From NCBI RefSeq assembly GCF_963678635.1, contig NC_087065.1, positions 73,045,345 through 73,109,344 on the forward strand: 64,000 nucleotides of DNA, in the 5' to 3' direction. Both the position numbers and the translations under genes were made by a program. Source of the stretch: Symsagittifera roscoffensis. Lineage: Eukaryota; Xenacoelomorpha; Acoela; Convolutidae. Each line of letters starts with the position of its first letter. The stretch's first letter is position 1. Below the pieces are notes generated by a model, which did no database searches, was not told the DNA's origin, and saw only the letters and a program-made list of their open reading frames with translations. Shown here piece by piece: positions 23,078-34,130 of the stretch.

Positions 23078-23800
23078 TTATGCTACTTCTTTTATGGGAG
23101 AAGTTGTTTCACAATATCCTAGGAGTCCTAAAGGTAAGGTTATTTTGTATGGTGAATTATTATATACAGGTAGAGAAATGAAATCGGAGTTTGAGTTGTT
23201 CATGTATTTTATGGATGAAGTTGTTACTCTAAAGAATTTGTGAATTGGTCTAAATTCAAGGTCAGACATATAGAGATGTTGTCTGTTTTGAATTTTGTCG
23301 TATTGGTGAACTTGTTTAATCGGAAATTCGTAAATGTATCCTGAGAGTGCTTTTAGATGATTTCTTTCTTTATTATAGATGGGGTAAAATTTTGAAAAGA
23401 ATGGTGGTTTATTCATTCTTTGGAAGAATGTTAAAGCAGTGTTTTGCATTTTTTGTATATTTATCTTTTATATTTTTTTTGCTGTCTAATATATTTTTAG
23501 TTGGTATGTATTTTGTGATGAATGAAATTCCATTAATATTGTGTTTTATATCTGTGATAGGGAATGTATGTTCAAATGGTTTATTTAGGAGTTGGTTTTG
23601 TTCGATTGTTTTAGTGGGAACAAGGGAAATTTGAATTTTTCCGTAGTTTGTTAATGTTGAGCCTTGTGTTTTTGCTAGTCTACTGGCTGTTTTTACAGGT
23701 GTTAGTTTAGGATGTAGAATTTTGATTTTATTGCAAGTTGGAATATTAATCATATTCGATTCTGCTCCAGAGTCTATTAAAAAATCAATTTCAAGGTCTG
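23078..23800 (-). pseudogene. Retroviral-type aspartic protease region of giant element
   Basis: The active-site triad context DFLIDSGAES reads on the minus strand with the DSG at about 23766-23774. It is followed by KIKILHPKLTPVKTA and GKIQISLV strands, the pattern of a pepsin-like retroelement protease that matures Gag-Pol. The stretch 23449-23078 continues between protease and RT, with a frame change near 23410-23450. Confidence 0.75.
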
Positions 23801-24029
23801 GTGGTTGAAATTCTCTACTTTTTGGATTTTCTACTTTCTAAGAGAAAGAGAATTGTCCAAATTTTTTCTTTTGGTTGTTCTTTTGGTATATTTTGGTAAA
23901 TGTGATTTTTACTAAAATAGGTTTTTTTTGCTTTTTCAGGATCGTGTAATGTCGTTACTATTTGCTCGATTGGTATATTACTATTTCTAGGTCTAGGCTG
24001 ATAATCTAAAAGTAATTCCAATTAATTTT

Positions 24030-24750
24030 CATAATTATGTGAATGAAAAGATTGTTCGTATGTAACGGTTTCATATTCATTTTCAACTTCTATCATGTTG
24101 ACTAAAATTGGGTTTTCTGTATCGCTTTCATTGTCTGTAGATTCGCAATTATTGTGATTTAAATGTAATTCAGTAGTTTCAATGTTGTCAATACCAGGGG
24201 GGTCTGAATTTGTTTCTTCGGTTGTTTTTACTTGATTTAATTGTCTTTGATGTTTTGGTGTATTGCTTCTACATTTGTTTTGAGAATCTCGATAACGTGT
24301 GTTATTTCTATTAGGTGATTGAGAGTAGTTTCTTTGTCTATTGTTTTAGTTTGAATTCCTATTTGGTGAATTATCTCGGGATCTGTTTTGATAATTATTA
24401 TTATTAGATCTTTTATGGTTTGATCTGTTATTTGAACAATCTCGTGACCGATTGTTTTATCGTTGATTTCGATTATTCGAATAGCTTCTGTTTCTATTGT
24501 TGGAATACTTTCTATGTCAATTATATGATGAATTTCTTGATCTATTGTTTGAATAGTGTCTATTCCTAGATTGTGAGTGGGAACTGGTATCAAACGAATA
24601 ATTTGGTCTGTTTGAGTTTGATTAAGAATAATTGTTTCGATATTGAGTATTTCGACTATTTCATCAACTATATCTGTTTTGTGAGAAATTGGGTAAATTT
24701 CTTTGGTCTGGTGATCTACCTCTGTAGTTAGAGTTATAAGGTGATTGATT
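24030..24750 (-). pseudogene. Arg/Ser/Asn-rich nucleocapsid region of giant element
   Basis: In one minus-strand frame the chain is a run of RS, RN and RD repeats (NNRSRDCSNNRSN, QNRSRDNSPNRNSN) after the zinc knuckle, then an acidic spacer (ESDTENP) before protease. Such basic low-complexity tails bind RNA in nucleocapsids. The overlapping Ile/Thr-rich ORF at 24237-24593 is the same DNA read in another frame. Confidence 0.6.
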
Positions 24751-24889
24751 TCTTGAATAATTTGAGCTGTTTGGAAGTGGTTTTGCAGAACTATTTTTAC
24801 TGTGGATATTTTTATTTGGCAAATTTTGATCTTTTTTCATGTACTGATAAAATGATTTGTTTGGTTCTTTGTACTTCTGATTGTCTTGT

Positions 24890-24960
24890 TGTTTTTGTCT
24901 GCATTCAGCAATGCTATGTCCGTATCTTCGGCAATAGCTACACCATTTTTTGTGTATTGT
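24890..24960 (-). pseudogene. CCHC zinc knuckle (gag nucleocapsid) of giant element
   Basis: The minus strand reads KKWCSYCRRYGHSIAECRQK, which fits C-x2-C-x4-H-x4-C exactly. This motif binds genomic RNA during packaging. It lies between the capsid-like region and the Arg/Ser-rich tail, as expected in Gag. Confidence 0.85.
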
Positions 24961-25169
24961 GTATACTGTTTATTTGTGTTGTAATGGTTTGAATATTATT
25001 AACATATTGTAGTTTGAGATTTTCTGTTTCTTCTAGTTTCATAGTGATTTCTGCTTTTTCTAGTTTATCTACTAGTTTTCTAAAATCTAAATCTGGTTCC
25101 CAAATTGAGGAAGGATGTGATGCTCTCTTTTTGACTGCTATTTTTTGTAATTGAGGTGTTAGAGTCATC

Positions 25170-25850
25170 ATTAGAATTTATGTCACTTTTGTATTTTTAT
25201 AATCATGAGTTTTAAGTGAATATGCTTTTTCTATTCTTACTGCAAATTGTTTTATTGTTTCATTGGGTAGTCTACGAGTTTCATTGCAGAAAATTCTTTG
25301 ATGTTGTTTGTTCTTTTCAGAATCAAACATTTTTGAAAATTATTGTGTGAATCTTTTCCAGTCTGATTTTATATCTATTGGTAAAACTGCAAACCCTTTT
25401 TGAGCTGCGCCATCAAAGGTGGTTGTATCAACGCTGTGCGTCTTTGTATCCAATTTTGGTGAAGTGGTGTATTTATCGGTTCAGGTCCTATATTTAAGAT
25501 TAAATTTGCAGTGACTGCATTTAAATAATCTTCTACAGAATATTCAGGGTCTGTACTTGTAAATATCTTTAATGGCTTGTGTAATGTTATTGATGATCCA
25601 CCCATTAGGTATAGATTCATAGTCATTTGAAGTGATTCTGCGGCATATGGCATTTGTGAAAAAATTGTAAGTTGACTTTTTGTGATCTCATGTTGTTGTA
25701 AGTAATAAGGTACTGGGAGTTTATTTTGCATTTGCGTTGGTTGATAATAATCTGTTTTAACGGGGTTTTGTGAATAAAAATTATTATTTTGAGATGCGTG
25801 ATTTGGTCTAGACTGTCGCATATGTTGTTCTTGTGTATATGGTTCAAAAA
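25170..25850 (-). pseudogene. Gag capsid-like region of giant element
   Basis: A minus-strand frame (25821-25375) starts with an Asn/Gln/Pro-rich section. It then reads PEYSVEDYLNAVTANLILN and HQNWIQRRTALIQ, the pattern of a retrotransposon Gag capsid start ('dp..veeFl...e' then a 'W...k'). It stops near 25375 and continues broken to about 25200 (EFSAMKLVDY-like). It would form the particle shell. Confidence 0.6.
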
Positions 25851-26997
25851 TATCTGGTTGAATTACGTGATAAAAGTGGAGTCTTTGGTTTTGAAAAAAG
25901 TATTGATGATTTTAGTCATAAAAATTTTCATCATCTGATGAAAGATAATTAGGTGTGTAATAAGGTGTTTTTTGTTTATTTTGGTTTTTCTGTTTATTGT
26001 TTTCATTTTATTGCAAAAGGGATAATTTTCAGTTTGGTCTTGTGAAATTTGTGGGTATCGTTAAAATTTACTGATTTTGTTCTTGGATGTTGGAAATTTT
26101 GTCTTTGTGAAAGTAAAAGATTTTGCGTATTTGTGCGAGGAGATTTAGATGTTTGTGGTCTATTTAAATAGTTATAATTGTGTTCTGTAAAATTGTTTGT
26201 AGTGAAAGTTTTTTGTTTTTGCTGTTGGTTTCGTCATTGTTCTAAACGTTTGATGATCCATATGTGAATATTTTGGGACAGCGGAGGGTTTAACTGTAGA
26301 TTGTAAGGTTACCTGTGGTAAGGTTGGGTTTCCAGGTCTTGGATTGTTAAGATTTGGATGTATTGGTGAGATGCTTTGTTGTGTTGTCGTTGCTGTTGTA
26401 AATACTTCTTCATTTGTGAAATGCGATGGTGTTTGAATATCTTGTTGTGTAAGATTTCTAGTTCCATTTAGGTTTTCTTGTTGTATGAGGGTTGAGTTTA
26501 AACTATTATTTCCTATTCTATCGGGTAGAAATGAATTATAACTTAGAGGTGTTACGTCGGTTGTGAGTGGGTGTACTTAAACATAGTCTTTGTTAATTGA
26601 GGTTGTGCTGATTGCTTGACTTGAAATATCTGTTGGTATGTTCAAGAATAGTGGATGAGACCATTCAGGGTCCCAAATATAATCTGATTGTTCAGCTAAC
26701 ACAGTGTCATCAAATGAATTTTGGAGTCTAAGACTTAGTCTTGCTTGTGAGATTAAATCAATATTATGTGTGAAATAATCAATGATAAACCATGCTAAGA
26801 TTTTTTGTAAATCGTGTTTAACATTTTGTGAAACTTCGTTACTGGATAAATTTTCACGGATTGTGTTTTAATATTCGGAGAATATTGCAATTTCACGTCT
26901 TACAGTTGTATGTTTTGATGTTTGAACTGGTGAAGTTCCATGCGATTCTGGTTTTTCTGGTATAGATAGATAGCTATAAATTATTTGAAATACATCG

Positions 26998-27375
26998 TTA
27001 GTGAATATTGAATTTGCTTTTTGTGATTTTGGTGTTGTATTTTTTTATGTATTCGGTGAATACTTTTGAAATTTCTATATCTACGTCGTCTGTTTGAAGT
27101 AGATATCTACAATGAAATTTACTTGGTAGTTGGATTTCTATGGTATAGATTCCGTACTGTTGTGTTAGGTTACATAATCTTTTTAGATAGTGATCGATAA
27201 TTTGTCTTTTGATTTTTACTTCTGGAAATTCTGCTGTACATGCACTAGTTCTTTTTTGAACTAAATTTGCAATTAAATTTTGACAAAATTGTGTTTGTCC
27301 TCTCAAATCAGTGAGTGAATTAATTAAAAATGTGAGGATGGAGTTTTCATCTTTGCTTTCTTCATTTTGACTCAT
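26998..27375 (-). pseudogene. Gag N-terminal ORF of giant element, unknown fold
   Basis: Begins with ATG (MSQNEESKDENSIL) as the first sizeable sense ORF after the leader, so probably the Gag start. About 125 codons, mostly helical in character (LINSLTDLRGQTQFCQNLIANLVQKR), then a short frame break near 27010. Between here and the capsid-like region (25850-26997) the sense strand is Asn/Thr/Pro-rich and interrupted by stops. Confidence 0.5.
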
Positions 27376-29120
27376 TTTTGTGTTTTATAACTGTCAACTT
27401 GTAGTTTTCAATGTATTTTATTGGTTGATTCCAATTGTATAGACGTACTGGTTTATTTTTGTATGTCTTTTTTATTCTTCGTTTTCCTTGTATTGATGAT
27501 TGTGATGTAATTTCTGAGTCAGAAAAATATAGTGTATCATTAATTTGGTAGTTTTGTTTACGGAGTCTTTTAATCTGTAAAGTTCTTCTAAATTACTTGT
27601 TTCTGATTCGGAGACTGCGTTTCTTTGTTTTGAAAATCTTTCTGTCTTTGTTTCTGTTTTTTTGTAATCTGTCTTTGTTTGCTTATAATTTTTCTTGTGA
27701 TTGTTTGTCGTTTTGTTCTAATATATCCTATTTGTTTGGAGTGATTACGAGGTCATATTTTTCGTTGTTTATTTCACAATTGTGTAGTATGATTGTTTGT
27801 TTATTTCCTAAATTGTCTAGTGACATAAGGTTTAGGATGACGGATGCAATATTTGGATTAGTGATTTTTAATGCTTAAACTGTTAGTTCATACAGTTTTA
27901 TTAGGTTAGCCTAACTTGGGTTGTGTATTTCAGGATTGGAGAGTAAAGTATATATCGATTCCTGAGAAGGATTGTTACTTTCTCGTGACCAGTCAAAGTT
28001 AAGGTGTTAACCTAATTAATCTTACTTAGGGGTAGTGATTGTGTTCAAGGGTTGGAGAATAGTAAATCGATTCACGAGGTTCATGTATAATTAGAACACA
28101 AGTAGTTCCTTAGGTACTATTTTAAACTTACTAAGTTTAAGTATTATCCTGGGTCACGTAAGAGGGGGGTCAAGTGAAGGATGAATAACCGAAGTTCTGC
28201 ACTGTTTATCCTAATTGGAATGGTTAGTTTTATGAAAAATTTCTATTAGTCCTGGGTCTTTTGAAAAGGTTGGATAGTGAATCGACGTTTGAGGTCGTTA
28301 GACACTTTTCTAAATGTGTGGGGGAGAACAAAATTGTTCTAGTTGATCCAAGGATAAGCCTTGATGATCAGGATATAAAATTAATGAAATTAAGTTTTAT
28401 TTAGGTAAAAGTGAATTAATCATCCAAGGAAAGGCTTGATGATCTATTAAGTTTATAAAGTTTAATTTAAGTAAAAATAAGAAATAGGATAGGATAGGAT
28501 AGGCCTTTATGTTTTCAGTTAAACTTTAAATGATAGAAAATTTTAGTTTATTAGTTTTTGATGATATTAGTGGGTTTATGATTTGCTGTTATGTTTTAGG
28601 TGATGAAGAGATGATTTATATATTACTAACAATTTGTGTGTTTACTAACTAACTCTTATAATTTTATTTTCAATAAACATTTTTTCTAGATATCATTTTA
28701 AATTTACTGCAGATTAAAGGGAACGACTAGGGATGTTTTTATCAGTCGTTATTGTACAAAAGTAAGTTTAGCCTCTGTAATTATCGGTGAAGATTTTTCT
28801 TCAAAGGTACTATGTTTGCAAATGAAAATCTAAATTCATTGCTAATAAAACTCTAAATATAAAAGTTTGTGTTGGCTTTTGCCTACGACCATGAAACTTA
28901 TGGGTAAGTTCCTTTGTAGTCGTATATCGTCTCTTGTCCGAGGTCTTTTTCCAATACCGGGTAGTCCTCGTATTCTTCAGAATAATGGCTCTGATCTATT
29001 GAGTCGTAGAGAAATTTCAATTAGATTATTGTCGTGTAACATTTTTCAGTATGTTTTTTGTCTAAGTCTAATCTATTTGTGGTTCGTTCTAAGCTATTTT
29101 GTTCCTTAACGTTTTATTCG
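27376..29120. other. Leader of giant element, no gene seen
   Basis: About 1.75 kb between the primer-binding site and the first gag ATG in sense orientation, long for a gypsy leader. It may hold packaging signals. A small tandem 'aggat' run lies near 28480-28502. Only shadow ORFs are present. Confidence 0.5.
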
Positions 29121-29138
29121 AGACTTATGGTCGCACCA
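29121..29138 (-). promoter_or_regulatory. Primer-binding site of giant element
   Basis: In sense orientation the LTR ends ..CTCA, then two bases, then TGGTGCGACCATAAGTCT. The TGG is complementary to a tRNA CCA end. Placement two bases after the LTR fits minus-strand cDNA priming. The tRNA species was not identified. Confidence 0.7.
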
Positions 29139-29140
29139 GA

Positions 29141-29519
29141 TGAGTTGTGACGGATGGTCTAACTCATAGAGTAATTTCAGATAAGGTACACCGTCTGCTC
29201 GTCACGCTATCTTATTTTCGGCCGGATAGATTCGTGCAACTTCTTAGTCTAATACCGATCTTAATCTTACTCTTATATCTCTTAGTCTCAATAGATCTAG
29301 AGTATACTGGTTTTGTTACGAGTCGGTCTCTCGGAGAAAGCAACTAAGTTGTAAGTTAAATTCAAAATGCTCTGGTGCTGAAATTACAAGTAATTTCAGC
29401 ACTTACAAATAAGTGGGTTGTTAGTTTGATGGAGTGTGATTGGTTAGTCTTTAATATTTTATAGGGATAAAATATCTAATTTATAACCATTAATAATATA
29501 TAGTTTGGATCTGGTTCCA
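29141..29519 (-). repeat. LTR of giant retrotransposon (5' LTR in sense orientation)
   Basis: 379 bp, TGAGTTGTGA to GGTTCCA, followed by GGAC (target-site duplication, 29520-29523). It contains a ~60-bp block (about 29208-29270) missing from the other LTR and lacks the 68-bp tandem duplication. A TATA-rich stretch (about 29490-29502) could act as promoter on the minus strand. Confidence 0.85.
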
Positions 29520-30018
29520 GGACAATTGACACGGGCAATTATTAAGCCATGACAAACAGTTTTAACCATCATTTTTAACTTTGTAAAATCACTCATTACA
29601 ACTTAAAATTGATGCTCGTGCGAACGTGGGGGAAAATGAAAAATTGGTGGGGGAAAATGAAAAAGATCCAAAAATTCCAAAAACAAAAAATTTTCCACCT
29701 TTGTTTGCTGAAATTTTAATTTACAATTTTTTTTCAGTTGATATTTTTAAACACCATTTCAAAGACGTTGATGTGCAGTCAGAACATGTTTTGCCCTGAT
29801 ACGAGCAATTTTGTGCTTCAATCCTTTTAATTTTAATATCCAATGCAAGTCGACTTAGTGCTCGACTTCGTTTCAACCGACTCGACTTTATGTTTCCACT
29901 TTGAGTTTGACTATAAGGCCTGCTCAGCCAGGGACTTTCAAAGGCTGAACTCTGATATGGGTTTGATTCTCCGCGGTTGAAATTTAAATAGCAAACTTCG
30001 ACCCGGGATAACCGCGAA
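29520..30018. repeat. Duplicated flanking segment, copy 2, right part
   Basis: Resumes the match to 3051-3558 after the giant element. Similarity ends at 'gggataaccgc' (30018), which is also where copy 1 joins the RNase H remnant (3558/3559). This marks the end of the tandem-duplication unit. An ORF on the minus strand (30023-29721) is a diverged version of 3554-3318 and probably not a gene. Confidence 0.8.
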
Positions 30019-31022
30019 ATCATCTTACAAACGTGATTGATGAATAAAAAAGGTCACCTAGACTTCTCATATCAGAAATGATACTTCTACTCTCTCTGAT
30101 CTAAAAAAAAGATAACAAAAAGGATAGCTCATTGTTGCGCAAATAGCACAACTTGTTTTTAAAAAAATGAAGAAGATCTATAAAATAATTGAAACAAAAA
30201 AATTAAAACAAAATTTAAATAGATTTCTTTGAATAATTACCATTTTTCTCAAGGCAATAGAAATGCGTTCAAGAGGACGTTAAACTGCATGTTTTAAGTA
30301 ATAGTTTTTGTCCTAAATATTACTCGTGTGATTAAATTTGTCAGAAAAACTGAAGAAGTTTTATCGACACTGTCTCAGTGTCGATAGAACCCGAAATCTC
30401 TTTTTTCTAGAACCCGAAATCAGTCTAAAAAATGGTAAAAAGTGCCAAACTTGGGGTCAAAGAATTAGCTAAAATAAAAAAAATTAGTTAGACTTAAAAA
30501 TTCATTTTTTTTGGCAAGGAAGAACAACCAATAAAAAGTTTTATTAAATTTTTCATGGGCCTTCTGCATTGATATGCACCAGCGCGGAGCGCTAAAAAAC
30601 GCAAATTTCTGTTAAATCATTCAAAAAAAAATACACCAGAACAATTTTTTTGCTAGGATAAAAAAATGTGGCCTAATAAATATACTTTGAAACCTTATTT
30701 GAACTTCTTTCTTATAATGTTTGACCCGCACACATAAAATTGGCATAGCGTTCCATGTAATTGCGTCAAAATAAATCTATAACATCCTGAGTATTTCAGA
30801 AAGTCAAGAATTTGTTTCAGAATTAGTTCTTCTAAATAATCTTTGTAATAGCTTAAGCAAAAACCAACCACTTAAAAACACAAAGCAGCTTTTAATGGAT
30901 ATACTTTACCCGGATCGAGGTCCGCGATTAACATTCAGACGTTGAAAGTCGCGACGATCTAAAATTATGAAGCTTTGGATAGTCAAGATAGTCTAGATAT
31001 AAGTGGCGGATTTGAAAGGTAC
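30019..31022. other. Intergenic DNA, no gene seen
   Basis: AT-rich DNA to the right of the duplication. It contains a near-perfect hairpin at 30362-30386 (11-bp arms around TCT) followed by two copies of 'agaacccgaaatc' (about 30385-30420). No convincing open frame. Confidence 0.5.
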
Positions 31023-31122
31023 CGTCTAACAAGTACTTTCCTTGGGCAGTTTTCCAGCTACCAAACAACGCCGTGAGAACCCTTAAAACTAAGCTCCCGA
31101 TCCTGTATTTTGTTTTCAATGC
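31023..31122 (-). CDS. Possible internal exon of an unrecognised gene
   Basis: On the minus strand a good acceptor (tttttattttcag) precedes an open stretch reading ALKTKYRIGSLVLRVLTALF and WKTAQGKYLL, with a possible donor (GACG/GTACC). Local GC is higher than the surroundings. A further short exon-like piece (31187-31214, DNCAKIWK) with an acceptor and a GTGAGT donor lies just upstream in sense. No domain is recognised and a chance match is quite possible. Confidence 0.22.
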
Positions 31123-31702
31123 CTGAAAATAAAAAAGTACAAAAAGGACGTCCATTTTAGAGGTCAGAGTAGAGTCTTGTACTCACTTTCCAAATTTTTG
31201 CGCAGTTATCAAATCTAAAATTTTTGTATTATTAAATAAAAAAGAGTTTTGTAAATTTTATTTTATCAATTTGTGGCCGGTATTAGTGGATGTTTTCCCT
31301 GAAAATATAAACCTCAAGCAGATCCATATAACCTCAAAAAATCTTTTGTTGTCAGATTTTCTTTTTTTTTCATGATTTTGCATAGGACTTCAACACGTTC
31401 GTCCTTGATCTCATATTATTTGGTAGCCTAGCATCAGAGAGTAGAAACCCTACCACTGCATGTCAATGAGGTTTTCTGTGAAACTTTTTTCATTTTCATG
31501 TGCGCCTGCACTCCACACTTACTGTTCAATAAATGTTGTTTATTGAACATCTGCAGGATTGTCCCTTAGCAGCCTTGCCGGTAGTTGTGATTATTGTATT
31601 TGTGAAAGTATTAACTAAAATCAAAACATTTAACGATAGATCGTTATCTGAACCGTTCACTTCCTCCTTTTTTGGTAGCTTTCACCCAAAAATCATTTGC
31701 TG

Positions 31703-32031
31703 CAGGGGCGGATCTAGGATTTTTTCAAGGGGGGCGGATTTTCCAAAAACTTTTTTTTAGGTCGACCAAATTGATTTTCTGAGCTGTCCTAAAGCACTGA
31801 AAAGACGCTGTTTTGGCCAAATTTTTTTGACAAAAAAATCGCGTTTTTTTGGCTCGCGCTCCCCCTCAAAGTTAGTATATAATGGCACCGAAGGCGCCTT
31901 TAGACAAATTTTAGGTTCGGTCAGCCAAAAATGGATTTCTTAAAAAGTTCCAAAAAGGGGACCCTTTGGGTCGGCAGGGTGTTGAATCCCTGAGGGAAGG
32001 GGCGTCCGCCCCCCCCCTAAATCCGCCCCTG
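31703..32031. mobile_element. hAT-like MITE with terminal inverted repeats
   Basis: 329 bp. The left end reads CAGGGGCGGATCTAGGATTT and the right end is its inverted counterpart (aaatccgcccctg). The flanks are atttgctg (31695-31702) and atgtgctg (32032-32039), an 8-bp target-site duplication with one mismatch. CAGGGG-type ends with 8-bp duplications fit non-autonomous hAT elements. No transposase is encoded. Confidence 0.8.
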
Positions 32032-32728
32032 ATGTGCTGTATAAGGAATGGTCTTCATATACAGAATTAGAGTGAACAAACCGTGGCCTCTAGAATAAAG
32101 ATAAAATAGGATAAAAGTTTGGTAATTTTTGAAAAAATGTTCAGTTACATATTAGCCCATCAGATTTCTTAAATAATTTCCACACCATTCCGGCTATCGA
32201 TCTCATTATTTTTCCTTTGTTTTTTCATTTGCTTTGATCGTTCCGACAAAATTTTAACATGTTTAAAAACTTGTCTGTGGAACCCAGAGACCTACAACAC
32301 GAAATTTTGCGCCTATTTAACGCACATTTTTGCCTCCTAATGTCAGATCTTGCGACATATGTTGCTAATCACCTTAAATAGACAAATACATATCAGTAAT
32401 CAAAACTGCTTTTAGGTGGAAGACTCGCAAGAGATTCATTCAAGCATTGCGGACGGGCAAAAGTAGTAAGCAATAACTACGCTATACAAGGCGATGTACT
32501 TCCCATGATAAAATCGACTAACTTAATTAAAAGTTTTCGCGAAAAAAATCAATTTTTTACTGGCAACCTTTCGGCTATACTTTATCTCTATAACCAGAAA
32601 TAAGAATCAGAAATCCCGTACACACCGCAATAGGCTTCCAGAAAAAATATCACAGAAAAGATTGTATTCGGGACATTTTTAAGATTTGGTTGTTTCAGTT
32701 TTTTATCATTGAGATCATTTCATCAAAC

Positions 32729-32906
32729 TTAATAACTGAACCAACAAAAATTGTTTCTCTGTTTTTCAGGCGTTTTAGCAGTTTTTTGTGGTATATTTTG
32801 GTTGTGGAGGAGCCGTGTTCTTTTTTCTTCAGTAAGTGACTTGAGTAGTTCAGCATAGGTTAATGGAGATTTCAAATCATTGTTACGTAGTTCACCATGT
32901 GAGTTT
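32729..32906 (-). CDS. Possible terminal exon of an unrecognised gene
   Basis: On the minus strand the acceptor gatttttgcag precedes an open frame of about 58 codons to a TAA at 32729-32731. The chain looks protein-like (KSPLTYAELLKSLTEEKRTR, then QKTAKTPEKQRNN) and is charged and helical. It could be the last exon of a separate gene downstream of the bromodomain gene, or an alternative 3' exon. No family recognised. Confidence 0.3.
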
Positions 32907-34130
32907 CTGCAAAAATCCAATCAATGATTTTAGTTGTAATATAGGTAAGTTTTAAACAGGTAATATTCAACAAAAACTTTGTTGGCAACGTCATAAACAA
33001 CTGCTGCCTATTCGAATACCTAATATAGGTAATGTAAATTGGCATTGATGGTATTTCCAATAAAAAATCTGTGAGAGAATGTGCAGAATTAACTTTAAGT
33101 TTACAACATTAACTTTAAACTTCAAGTTGCAATTAATAACCAAACCAAATTGGCGAAACTAATTCAAAGTTTTTTAAGCCAGTTAAAACACACTTTATTC
33201 TAACGCTTTTTGATAAGTCTATAAACACATATAAGTGATATTTTTTTGTTTTTTCCTACTTCCGATGTGAAGACCTTGATTTCGTTTTCTCCACTAAATA
33301 TCTTTCTCATTTGAGTTTTGGCCATTGCTGGTTTCCAATCTTCATTAAGTGAATCTTCAAGCATATGAAAAAAAAATTTGTAAAAAATTGCACCAGTTTC
33401 GATATTTTTATCTTAAGGCAAGAAACATGCGGTTTCAAACTCGATTTGCTGAATCAACAACTAAATTACAGTAGGCATACAATCGAAAAAAAAATTATTA
33501 TTTAAAGTTGGCGTAACCTGTAGTTATTTTGGTTAGTACCTTTTGTTTTTACAGATAGTTCTGGTCAGTTTATTAATAACGAGCAAACAATCATTAAAGT
33601 TTTCAATTTTCATCAAAAGCATGCATCACAAAACATTTGCAATCTTCTTTTAAATTGATATACACTAATGCAATCATAAGTGACAGTAAATTTTTTCCAT
33701 TTCAAAAACTTTAAAAGTTTCTTTGAAAATTTAAGCAAGAAATTTTTTAAACCTCCGTATCAAAAAAAGCAATCAGAAAACAAAACCAATAAAATTCTGA
33801 TGTTTTTCATAACGGAAAAATGAAAAAAAAAATCATCTCAAAGGCACAAGACACTGACAATTCTCCAATTACACACAGTAAATTACACACAGTAAATTAC
33901 ACACTCCCAGTAAAAAATGGAAGACATCTAAATGTTTTTTTTTTAATTTTTAACTCAAAACTGTTAAAATCCGAAAATTGTTGGTGTATTTTTGTTTTGG
34001 CTGCTTATCAGTTTGTCATGCTTTTCATTTTCTAACCGATAAACTTGTTCTTGTTCGTTTTCATGCAGTCAATTTCTCGTCTCTGTTTTTTTTACCGCTC
34101 GGCCTTTTTCTCTCGCTCCCACTACTTTGC
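32907..34130. other. AT-rich intergenic DNA with a short tandem repeat
   Basis: No gene seen. A 14-bp unit (acacacagtaaatt type) is repeated two to three times at about 33869-33905. Otherwise homopolymer-rich AT DNA. Confidence 0.45.

Larger units (their letters stand above)
10190..29519 (-). mobile_element. ~19.3 kb LTR retrotransposon (Ty3/gypsy-type, env-like region), nested insertion
   Basis: Bounded by LTRs at 10190-10573 and 29141-29519 with TG..CA termini and a 4-bp GGAC duplication. Coding is on the minus strand, in order: gag-like, CCHC knuckle, DSG protease, YLDD reverse transcriptase, RNase H, integrase, env-like region. RT-RNase H-IN order indicates the gypsy type. It inserted into copy 2 of the tandem duplication only, so it is younger than that duplication. 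The length is roughly twice a usual env-bearing gypsy element because of a 1.8 kb leader, an internal duplication in the env-like region and ~3.7 kb after it. The sense strand is rich in A and C and poor in G over its whole length. Stops and frameshifts interrupt nearly every domain. Confidence 0.85.

Noticed and set aside
24237-24593. Ile/Thr-rich minus-strand ORF of 118 codons
   Set aside because: Frame shadow of the Arg/Ser/Asn-rich nucleocapsid repeats in the neighbouring frame.
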